A stretch of DNA of 64,000 nucleotides from Eucalyptus grandis (taxonomy: Eukaryota > Streptophyta > Magnoliopsida > Myrtales > Myrtaceae). Made by a program: the position numbers and the translations under genes. The notes beneath the pieces were generated by a model. That model had not been told where the DNA came from. It searched no databases and worked only from the letters and a program-made list of their open reading frames with translations. The stretch is from contig NC_052612.1 of assembly GCF_016545825.1 (NCBI RefSeq), positions 52,497,738 to 52,561,737 on the forward strand, given 5' to 3'. Of the stretch, positions 55,049-64,000 are shown one piece after another; position 1 is the stretch's first letter; the number at the start of each line of letters is the position of its first letter.

Positions 55049-55720
55049 GGAAAAGTGTTAAAAAAGTATCAAATATTTGGTATCTGTGTCAATTTAGTCG
55101 TAAATCTTTTTTTAATATCAATTCAATTCTAAATATTTTCATTTGATGTCAATTCAATCATTTCCAGCTAATTTTGATTGTATTTTACTAACTAGGCATT
55201 AGTCGGCCGACGTAAATAATTTTTAATAATATTTTAATAATTTTTGAATATTTATTTTCCTTCTCATCCTCCTTTCCTCCCGTCGATCGCCGGACCTCGG
55301 TGATTGGTCGAGGTGATGGCCGGCCTCTAGCGAGGGCTCTGGGCAAGGTTGACCCTTGCTAGATCTAACGAGGGGCAAGCCTTGCTGCCTCGTGCGAGGG
55401 CTACTCTTGCGACCACTGGCAAGGCTTGCTGGCCGTTGCCTCTGGCTGATTGCCGAGGCCCGGCGACTAGCCGGAGGAAGGAGGGAGAAGAAAAAAAAAA
55501 AAAAGAAATAGAAAAAGGAAGAAATAAAAAATTAAAATATATTAAAATATTATTAAAAATTTTACATGTTAACGCTAATCATGCCATGTTAGTCGGCCAG
55601 CGTCCAATTAGTAAAATATGATCAAAATTAATCGGAAATGACTGAATTGGCACTAAGTGAAAATGTTTAGGACTAAATTGACACAAAAAAAGTTTAAGAC
55701 TTTTTTAATACTTTTTCCTT
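55049..55720. mobile_element. Foldback element with GC-rich core
   Basis: The left end ggaaaagtgttaaaaaagta and the reverse complement of the right end ggaaaaagtattaaaaaagt are inverted repeats. The inner arms (tttagtcgtaaatc, attcaatcatttccagctaat against attaatcggaaatgactgaat) also pair, for roughly 200 bp per arm. The core at 55,270-55,490 is GC-rich (cgaggtgatggccggcctc) and is followed by a long A-rich tract. No coding capacity. Confidence 0.7.
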
Positions 55721-55749
55721 AAAACTGACTCTAGTGTAATGAATCCATG

Positions 55750-56080
55750 GGGAATTGATACAAACGGTTTCCAAACTTTGACTTGATGTGTAATCTAATT
55801 CTTAAAATTTTAATATATATTCAATTTAGTTTCTAAACTATATAAAAATATTTAATATTGTCCCTAACCTTAATTTAATGGAATAACTATATTGATCATC
55901 TTTATATATTTGAGGGACTGAATTAAACATGTACAATAAGTCTAGAGATTACATTAAATAAATTAAAAGTTTATGAATTACATTGCACATTAAGTTAAGA
56001 TTTAGGGATCACATTAATAATTTAAAAGTTCAGGACCACATTTAAAGACCATATGTGTCATTTTTCCAAATATATACAAT
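55750..56080. repeat. Small AT-rich foldback (same family as 36,735 and 58,450)
   Basis: The left arm has ccaaactttgacttgatgtg. The right arm has complementary aagttaagatttagggatca and atgtgtcatttttcc. The centre has agggactgaattaaac. Confidence 0.5.
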
Positions 56081-57239
56081 GATCAAAATCTGTAAATGCT
56101 ATGATTTCACGCTAAAAAAAAAGGTCACATTTTCATAATCTTATTTTGCGTTACCAAAGTTCTATTATTAATTGGAATTAGGAGGATCACTCGGGATGTC
56201 AAAGTGTTAAAGTTTTAGAATTTTCTTGTTTTTCACGCATGGACAGGGAGTGGTTGTTATGCTGGGGGAGGCAGCTAAAGCGTTCAACTTGAAAAACATA
56301 CAGAGGAAGTTTTAGCCAAAAAAAAAAAAAAAAAACATACAGAATACTTGTTATGTCAAGATCATTCATTGACTAAAGAAATGATGAGATACATTCTTTT
56401 TTATCGAGCATTGAAATATGATTGATGTCATATCAATTTATCATTTGCCACATCCATTAACGTCCCATTTATAATTTGTCAAGTCGCCTTGTACCATTGG
56501 TTAAGTAAGTCTATCTTTAATTTAACTAACCTAGCATTATTCTTAGGCTGATGGGATTGGAGAAGAACAGAACTTATTGAAGCTTACATGTGGTACTTAC
56601 TGGTGACCCATTGACCAACATTCATGGAAAAGCACACTAACAACTTCACAAGTTTTGTATCATCCCTAGTTTAGTGCCATATTTTTTCTACCACTCATTT
56701 AAGATTGTCCACTCGCTCATTGGAAAAACTTTATATGACACCATGGTAGGAGTGACTTTATCATAAAAAAAAAAAATGTCACATCATCATTTTGAGCTAT
56801 CCAAATGACTGGAGCACAAAAAAAAAAAAAAAAAAAAAAAAGAACGAAACTTGAAAGATGAAGAACATTAACGAGGTCCATACGAAAGATTTGGAGCCTT
56901 CCACGTACTTTTTGCCTAACATTTAATATGATGAACTAGACAGACTGTTTGGCATGCAGTAGGGAAGGGGAGCTTTCATGTGTGCCTTTTTTGCTAATGT
57001 TGGTTCCCCACTTGGTGATTGTCCAAGAGCTAACGCTCCGAGATTCAATTGGATACTCGCCTCACATCGACGTTGTTCCAAAACTGTCGATTGGTCCGTA
57101 ATACTTGCTTTCTTAAACCGGGCGTCGCTTTTGGTTATACAAGTTCCCATATATAAGCTGAGAAAAATCATATGTAGACAAGCCAAATCTCGTACAACAT
57201 TTTTTGAGAAACTCAAGTTATAAATCTATTATACATATG

Positions 57240-57840
57240 TCAATAAAATCATTAACCTCTTAATTTGATCAATTTAATCCTAAACCCTTTTGAAAATTTA
57301 CCAATATAATCCTTTAGTTACTTTTGGTTGACAATTGTGACATACATGGTCATCTTACATATGATACGATCAATGCTAATGTGGACAATTTTTTACATTA
57401 TTTTGAATTTTTAATAGATTTTTGAAAATTTTCTTTTCTTTCTTTTCCTTTTTCCCACATTAGTCACGGTCATAGGGAGGAGGGTTTGTGAGGCCGGGCC
57501 TCGCCAAAGGCAAGTGAGGGATGACCCGGAGGCTAGCCCTCACCAAATCTGGCGAGGCTCACCCCCACCAAATCTTGTGTGCATAGGCCGGCAAGGTTGA
57601 CCCTTGTCAACCATGGCGACCCATGACGGAAGAAGGGAAAAAATAGAAAAATAAACAGAAAAAAATGAACAAAATATAAAAAAATACATTTTTTTTTTAA
57701 AAAAGAGTTAAAAATCATTCATGTCAGCACCTGCCATGTCACGTAATTGGCGATTATCGACCAAAATTGGTTGGGACTATATTGACAAATCATCAAAAGT
57801 TATAGGACTAAATTGGCTAAATTAAAAAAATTAATGTTGA
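57240..57840. mobile_element. Foldback element with GC-rich core
   Basis: Left-arm phrases (gatcaatttaatcctaaacc, gacatacatggtcat) pair with right-arm phrases (ataggactaaattggctaaat, ctgccatgtcacg). The core (57,460-57,620) has the ggcctcgccaaaggcaag-type GC-rich sequence between a pyrimidine tract and an A-rich tract. It is the same build as 55,049-55,720. Confidence 0.6.
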
Positions 57841-58449
57841 ATTGTTATTTATTTAAGATTTTTCAGGTAATTATCCCCAAGATTTCCATCTATTAGTCAA
57901 GGAGGTTTCGTCTTAATTTGACAATTCTCATGCATATAATATAAAGTAACGATATAAGCATATTATATTGCAAATAGGTCTAGTTTCGTATTGGTTTTCA
58001 TCATACCGCACGGCTCATTCACACCGGCTTTCTTTAGGTATGATGCACGATGGGATTTTGGCTATTAATGCAGGTTTTGACTGCGTGAAATGCAGTGCCT
58101 TGACAGATCATTCTCTTCTTCTTGATATTCCATCTACCAGTTAACCCACGTGCAAAATCTCTCCTCTATTCCAAATTACGTGAATGACATCAGGTGCTAC
58201 GCCAGAGAAAGCGACGACCCGCGACGACCAGCGGTTGAGGAAAACTGAATGCAAGTTGCTTTCGGAAGACAATTCCAGCTTGAATTGTAGGACAGCTCCG
58301 CGTCATCTAATTCTCTAATATGACCTGGCGCTTCACACGCTATCGAAATAATGCAAGGAGATATGTCAAACATTGACAGTAATTTCAGTTCTTAGCCCGG
58401 CCAGCTTTCTAGTCCGATCATTCAGTTTCAACGCCAATTCAGAAGGGCT

Positions 58450-58790
58450 AAACATGTGGGGAAAATTGACACAAATGACCATGAACTTTGGCTTAATGTA
58501 TAATGTGGTTCGTAAATTTTAAATTTGTTCAATACAGTCCCTGAACTTTAGCCAAATGTTTAATATAGTCACTAAAATTTTAATTTGTTTTATACAATTC
58601 TTGAACTTTACGTACCTAATCAAGTTAGTTCTTGGTTTATACGAAATGTTCATTGTTGTCCCTATTATTGAATTAATGGTAGAACTACATACATTGAAAA
58701 AAATTAAAAGTTTAGGGATTACATTGAACAAATTAAAATTTTATGGACTATATTGCACATGAGACCAAAAATCATTAGCCATTTGTATTA
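58450..58790. repeat. Small AT-rich foldback
   Basis: Left arm: tgaccatgaactttggctta. Right arm, reversed: atggctaatgatttttggtct. Internal phrases caatacagtccctgaacttt and agggattacattgaacaaat repeat and pair. Related to 36,735-36,995 and 55,750-56,080. Confidence 0.55.
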
Positions 58791-59584
58791 TTATCCCAAC
58801 ATGTGGAGAATAGTCGTTACACTTCTCATATAAGACATGGCAATTTCGACATTGTGCAATAGATGTGATCCCACTTCGCTTAAATACACACTTATAACAT
58901 GTCCCATATATATGTGATCTCACTTCAATTTTAGATACAACTTGTATAATTTTTTTTTTTTTGACAAGTAAGCTGGATATCATTACTAGCTAATAGTATG
59001 AGCAAATACAGTATGTGCATCAGTACAAAGTAAATCCAAAAGAGCAAAGGGGGTTAATTAAACGTTGCATTCGGTTTGAGGATCAATTGCAATGTTGAAA
59101 TTTAATTTGTCAATTGATGTAACAAATCATATCAAGACACTTGTGAAAAATAAGGAGCCGGTGTTGCACCACTTTTTAGGTTTACAAATTGAGAAAGTGC
59201 TTTATTGGCCAAATGAAAAAAAGAAAAAAAAAAGAACACATTTATTAACTACCATGACAAATTTGACACGATCATTTAAATTTGCCAAAGGAAAAAAATA
59301 CATAAAGGTTTGGCCAAGTGAAAAAGAAAAAAAGAAGAAGTAATATTTGTTAGTATTCCACCCACTGCCAAAAGGTTTAAGAGTGCATTTGTTTTAGCAT
59401 TTTGAAAGCTCATGGAGAAAATGCAAAGCAGTTTAGCCTAAAAGATTTTAAGTAAATGCAAATGCCGTTTAATAAACTATGCTTTGAGAAGTAATTTTGA
59501 GAAAATATTGTTTAGTAGAAAACATATTTGAAAAGCTCTTTGGGTAATAAATATTATTATTTTTTAATTTTATTTATTTAAAAT

Positions 59585-60150
59585 TGAAAAAAATAATGTA
59601 TGCAACTTTTAAATATAAATTTTGAACATATATATAATTTTAAAAAAATACCAAATCCTTCCTCAAAATTTTTCAATTTTTATTTGTTTAAAATTGAAAA
59701 ATAATGTATGCAACTTTTTAAATATAAATTTGAAAATAACGCTAAAAATCAAATACATATATATAATTTTTTTAAAAACTAAACCCTTCATCAGAATTTT
59801 TAAATTTTTAATTGTTTAAATTGAAAAATAATGTATGCAAATTTTTAAATATAAATTTGAAAATAATGCTAAAAATCAAATACATATATATAATTAAAAA
59901 AAAAACTAAACCCTTCATCAGAATTTTTAAAATTTAATTGTTTAAAATTGAAAAAATAATGTATGCAACTTTTTAAATATAAATTTTAACAATACTACTA
60001 AAAATTGATATATATATATATTTTTTTTTTAAAAAAAAGACCAAACCCTTCATCGGAATTTTTTAATTTTTATTTGCTTAAAATTGAAAAAAAAAATTAT
60101 ATATGCAACTTTTTAAATATAATTTTTCACAATAATGTTAAAAAAATCAA

Positions 60151-60220
<70 letters not shown>

Positions 60221-60336
60221 TTATAAAAAAAAAAAGACCAAATCCTTTATCGAAATTTTTAAATTTTTATTTGTTTAAAATTGAGAAAATAATGTATGCA
60301 AATTTTTAAATATAAATTTGAAAATAGTGCTAAGAA

Positions 60337-60370
<34 letters not shown>

Positions 60371-60650
60371 TAAAACCAAACCCTTCGTCAGAATTTTTAA
60401 ATTTTTATTTGTTTAAAATTGAAAAAATTAAAGTATGTAGCTTTTTAAATATAAAATTTTACAATAATACTGAAAAAATCAAATACATATATATATTTAA
60501 AAAAGACCAAATCCTTTGTCGAAATTTTTTATTATATATATATTTTAAAAGACCAAACCCTTCATTGGAATATTTTAATTTATATTTGTTTATAATTGAA
60601 AAAATAATGGATACAACTTTTTAATATAAATTTGGACAATAATGCTAAAA
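59585..60650. repeat. Tandem array of ~110-175 bp AT-rich units, ~8 copies
   Basis: The marker phrase aataatgtatgcaactttt recurs near 59,595, 59,702, 59,829, 59,957, 60,098, 60,290, 60,428 and 60,604, with sequence drift. Each unit also carries a cataatattt- or (ta)n-rich part and a aaacccttcatcagaattttt-type phrase. Unit length differs because of embedded microsatellites. Confidence 0.85.
60153..60221. repeat. (AC)n followed by (AT)n microsatellite
   Basis: About 27 AC units (60,153-60,206) run into about seven AT units, inside the AT-rich array. Confidence 0.95.
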
Positions 60651-61602
60651 AAAAATCAACTATATAAATATTTTTTAAAATACCAAAAACATATATATCT
60701 TTTAGCATTTATATATATTTGATTTTTTTAGCATTATTTTGGCATTTAAAAAAATAATAACAAGAGAAAAATCAGAAATTTTAAGAATGAGTGAGGATAG
60801 TTTTGGAAGAAAAAAAGAAGTTTCAATATTTGGTTAATAGCTGAAAGCTCAAAACTAGTCCCTACTAGCATTAAGCTTTCAACTTTCATAATATCTTTTC
60901 ACTTGAAAACTACTTTAAAATGACTGCCAAATAATCTAGTATTTTTCCAAGGGCCTTTAAGCGAAAGTTCTTTAGGAATGCTAAACCAAATACACCCAAA
61001 ACCTTTACCCAAAAAGTTTTTTTGGAGAGAGAGAATTTTTGCGACACTTGTTTAGAGTTAATTATGATATTTCAATTTTTATCAAGATGTAAGTGGACTG
61101 TAGTTAGCAGTAGAGAGTGGACAAAATAGTAAGAAAAATATTAATTTAATCGTAGTGGCGAAAAATTGTACTTTTTTGAACTAAAATTCATGTCAATAGC
61201 TAAAGACGTGTTTCAACGCCCATCAAGGCGTAACGAGGAGTCAAAAAGTTCAAATGAAAGTGGGGTCTTTCTGCAAAATCCATGTCTTTTTTCCATTTTC
61301 CCTCCCTGCCTGCCTCCCCATTTCCCATCACCTTCTCGGCAGCAGGACCCGGCCGTCCTCCCTCCGCCCTTTTAAAAAACTCATCAAAGACTTTGACTCA
61401 CCAAAACAACTTCTCCTCCTCCTCCTTCGTCTTCTTCGTCTTCATCTCCTCCTCCTCCTCCTCCTCCTCCTAGTCCCGATCCGCCCCCTTCTGCTTCTCT
61501 TCTCTGAGATTTTGGTTTGAGCAAAGCTCATTCCTCCCCCCATCTCCGCCCATTGCAAAGCACCATCTCTTCACCTCTCTCTGAGCAAGCCAGCCGGTCA
61601 TA

Positions 61603-63515
61603 ATGTTGCTGGTCAACTGCTCCAATTGCCGCACTCCGTTGCAGTTGCCACCGGGTGCCCCCTCCATCCGCTGCGCCCTCTGCCACGCCGTCACCCTCAT
61701 CGCCGATCCTCGCTCCCTGCCTCCCCCTCCCCCACTCTTCCTCCTCCTCCTCCTCCTCCTCCTCCTTCCACCACCACCATCACCTCCCCCAACACTATCC
61801 TCCGCAGCGGCCGCCGCCGTCCTACGGGCCGCCGGGGCCCCCTCCTCCGGCCCACGGCTCGAAGCGAGCCCTGATATGCGGCGTCTCGTACAGGAACACC
61901 CGGGACGAGCTCAAGGGCTGCGTCAACGACGCCAAGTGCATGAAGTTCCTGTTGACCAATCGGTTCAAGTTCCCCGAGTCCTCCATCCTCGTGCTCACCG
62001 GTGCGTTCGCCTTTCTCGCTTCTGTCTCTGCTCCGATAAGGATCCGATCGTCTTCGTGTTCAATCGCTCCCTTCTCTCGGCGATGCTTCCAATGAATTGC
62101 TAATCGCGCGTTGACCGTCTACGGCGCAGCTTCTCTCTCTCTTCAATTATTTCTCATTTGCGCGTGCATGCTCATTGGCAATTCAAATTTGACGAACGTT
62201 CCTAGCGTTCTTTCCCAATTAAAGTTCAGCTGATAGCATCGCGATCCCTCACCATGAGTTACGACTTTATTCTACTGAGTTTGACATAGGATAGCACTGC
62301 AATGTCGATCGCTAGATTGTTAGTCGTGAGAACAAATGTGATGACCGCTACGCAAATTACAGATACGGTTCGGATTCTAGATGTTCAAGTTAGGCCTCCT
62401 CATCAATCTTCATCCTTGTGAATACTTGATAACGAGTGTGTGAAGCGGTTTCTCCGGCTGTTAATCTCGTCTTGTCTCTGGTTCGTCATGTCTCATGATG
62501 ATCCGAAAAGGATTCGCAATTAGTCGAAACTATAGAGGAATAAGTTTCTGAAAGATACTCCGCATCTCCGTTTTACAAGTTATCTATTATTAATCTGGAA
62601 TGCCCACGTGGGGGCCTCATTAGTCTGTGAAAATTAACTCTGCAGAAGATGAACGCGATCCTCAGAGGCGTCCAACCAAGAGGAACATAAGAATGGCGTT
62701 GCAGTGGCTTGTCCAAGACTGTAGGCCTGGGGATTCTTTGGTATTCCATTATTCCGGTCATGGATCCCAGCAGAGGAACTACACCGGTGACGAGGTGGAT
62801 GGGTTTGACGAAACGCTCTGCCCTTCAGATTTTAGGACCCAAGGAATGATCGTCGATGATGAGATCAATGCTACAATCGTCAGGCCTCTTCCTCATGGTG
62901 TTAAGCTTCATGCCGTTATTGATTCTTGTCACAGCGGCACTATGTTAGATTTACCCTTTCTCTGTAGAATGGACAGGTTTGTTCATCATTCGCGTGGTTC
63001 TTCGCATTAAATTCCTAGATTTATCCATCCAGAGACGAACTTTGTTTGTTTTCATTTGTGAATGCAGAAGTGGTCAGTATATCTGGGAGGACCACAGACC
63101 TCGTTCAGGAGTATGGAAAGGGACAAGCGGGGGAGAAGTGATTTCTTTCAGCGGCTGTGATGATAATCAAACTTCTGCCGATACTTCGGTAAAGCTTTTG
63201 GCGTTTGGCACTTAAATGGATTTCTCGGAATCCTGGAAAATCCTTACTATTGCAAAAGTAAGTAAAAGGGAGCACAAACTTAATTAGCCCGATTCTCTCT
63301 GCCAACAGGCTCTGTCACAGGTTACATCGACAGGTGCTATGACTTATTCCTTCATCCAAGCCATTGAGCGTGGACATGCCGCCACTTATGGGAGCATGCT
63401 GATTGCGATGCGGTCTACCATTCGGAACACAGGCAACGATCTTGAGGGTGGACTTGTAACTTCTCTTCTCACGATGCTTTTGAACGGTGGCAACCTCAGC
63501 ACACGACTAAGACAG
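61603..63515 (+). CDS. MC1: Type I metacaspase (MC1-like), 3' end outside window
   Basis: Four exons are visible: 61603-62000, 62646-62976, 63068-63188 and 63309-63515. All have GT-AG junctions and consistent phase, except inside exon 1. Type I metacaspases are Cys proteases that cleave after Arg or Lys and act in cell death and stress. The N-terminus MLLVNCSNCRTPLQL...RCALC is an LSD1-type zinc finger (four Cys). A Pro/Ser-rich linker follows, then the p20 domain from KRALICGVSYRNT. Catalytic His lies in FHYSGHGSQQ and catalytic Cys in VIDSCHSGTMLDL (exon 2). The p10-like part is in exons 3-4 (WKGTSGGEVISFSGCDDNQT, TGAMTYSFIQAIERG). A short last exon is expected after 63,515. Oddity: the zinc finger and the p20 domain lie in different frames, with the break at about 61,715-61,760. 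The 5' leader is CT-rich. Confidence 0.85.
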
Positions 63516-64000
63516 GTATGTTATACTACGGCAGCATCAGCTGTTTCTTTGTGGAAAAGTTGCTTCGGAGCCTCTGTAGAATGTGCCTGAGGTTTCTCTG
63601 TTTCATACTGAAACCAAACATCTTAGTGGAGAACAGGACTAAGATTACTTGTATAGCTTTGATTGTCTGATTTGAACTTCGCTTTCATGAGATGGTAGTT
63701 GGGATGTACTTTCAATATCTAAATCACTTTTATAAAAGTCATTTGAAAACATAAGGTGCGTCAGTGCATATCTATTAAAGAAGCAGCTGTGGACGAGCTT
63801 GTTTGATATGTACCCGGAAAAGATATATTTTATTTCGTTGATGCATCTTCAGTGACTATTATTGTTACGGAAAGATGAGGAAAATCATTAAAGCTGGTTT
63901 ACGTATGTCAAAATGGCTAGAGACGTTATATCGTATGCAGATGGAATGTTCAGTAATTCAGTAGAAACATGAGATTACATTATGGAGATGGAATAATTGA
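63516..64000 (+). other. Last intron of the metacaspase gene (runs off window)
   Basis: It starts gtatgt after exon 4. No convincing final exon (a family C-terminus such as the QPFDVY-type motif) is seen before 64,000. Confidence 0.6.

Larger units (their letters stand above)
59375..61000. mobile_element. Foldback element containing an AT-rich tandem array
   Basis: The left end gagtgcatttgttttagcat and the reverse complement of the right end gggtgtatttggtttagcat are inverted repeats. Between them lies the array at 59,585-60,650. No protein is coded. This looks like a non-autonomous element whose interior has expanded. Confidence 0.65.
53965..61602. other. Large gene-free region rich in foldback elements
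   Basis: Begins with the promoter of the glycosyltransferase. Open frames near 54,211 and 54,494 have no recognisable content. Foldback elements at 55,049-55,720, 55,750-56,080, 57,240-57,840, 58,450-58,790 and 59,375-61,000 are listed separately. The stretch 56,940-57,223 has an open frame on both strands (plus: 81 codons; minus: 97 codons), possibly an old gene fragment, but I do not recognise it. The end (61,240-61,602) is the CT- and TCC-rich leader of the metacaspase. Confidence 0.5.

Noticed and set aside
56923..57223. Possible gene with 81-97 codon frames on both strands
   Set aside because: Composition is a little gene-like, but there are no splice sites, start context or recognisable residues that settle a strand; kept only as a mention.

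Overview
The window is plant nuclear DNA from a eudicot. Genes are split by GT-AG introns, intergenic DNA is AT-rich and full of small foldback elements, and there are copia remnants, a SINE and microsatellites. Every confidently named protein has plant relatives, two of them plastid or plant specific. The GC-rich foldback cores would suit a woody rosid such as Myrtaceae, but that is only a guess. There are no bacterial, viral or CRISPR-type systems.

Left part (1-20,400): six housekeeping genes. USB1 (U6 snRNA 3'-end exonuclease, + strand) converges tail-to-tail on a TMEM135/Tim17-like membrane protein (-). Next come LIL3 (thylakoid LHC-like protein, -), an AT-rich gap with a GC-rich repeat core, the NAD(H) glutamate dehydrogenase gene (-, nine exons, complete 411-aa product) and MED31 (Mediator subunit, -). 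Exon boundaries were read from splice sites and codon phase.

Middle (18,130-32,400): a tandem segmental duplication. Unit A (about 18,130-24,260) carries MED31. Unit B (about 24,260-32,395) repeats the flanks, but the interval matching MED31 is absent and is occupied by about 2.3 kb of nested foldback elements. Further insertions distinguish the two units. Next is PABN (nuclear poly(A)-binding protein, -) at 32,836-35,897.

Right-middle (39,000-54,000): a second duplication. A complete DUF271/PF03407-type glycosyltransferase (51,479-53,964, -) has a broken paralogue (40,579-42,450, -). The paralogue has an in-frame stop and a 2-base deletion. A copia remnant sits in its 3' flank and a second copia fragment cuts its exon 2. 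Between them lie an orphan ARIADNE-like exon, two related low-complexity loci (one with a 4 x 69-bp array) and a SINE with long target-site duplications.

Right end (54,000-64,000): a repeat-rich gap with several foldback elements, including one that contains an AT-rich tandem array. It is followed by a type I metacaspase gene (+, LSD1-type zinc finger plus caspase-like domain) whose last exon lies beyond the window. The metacaspase and the TMEM135-like gene each show a reading-frame conflict in a simple-sequence part of exon 1, so they are either sequence errors or real frameshifts.

The genes are unrelated housekeeping functions (RNA processing, transcription, nitrogen metabolism, plastid pigment metabolism, proteolysis) and no operon-like cooperation is expected. 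The main interest lies in the duplications and the transposon history.
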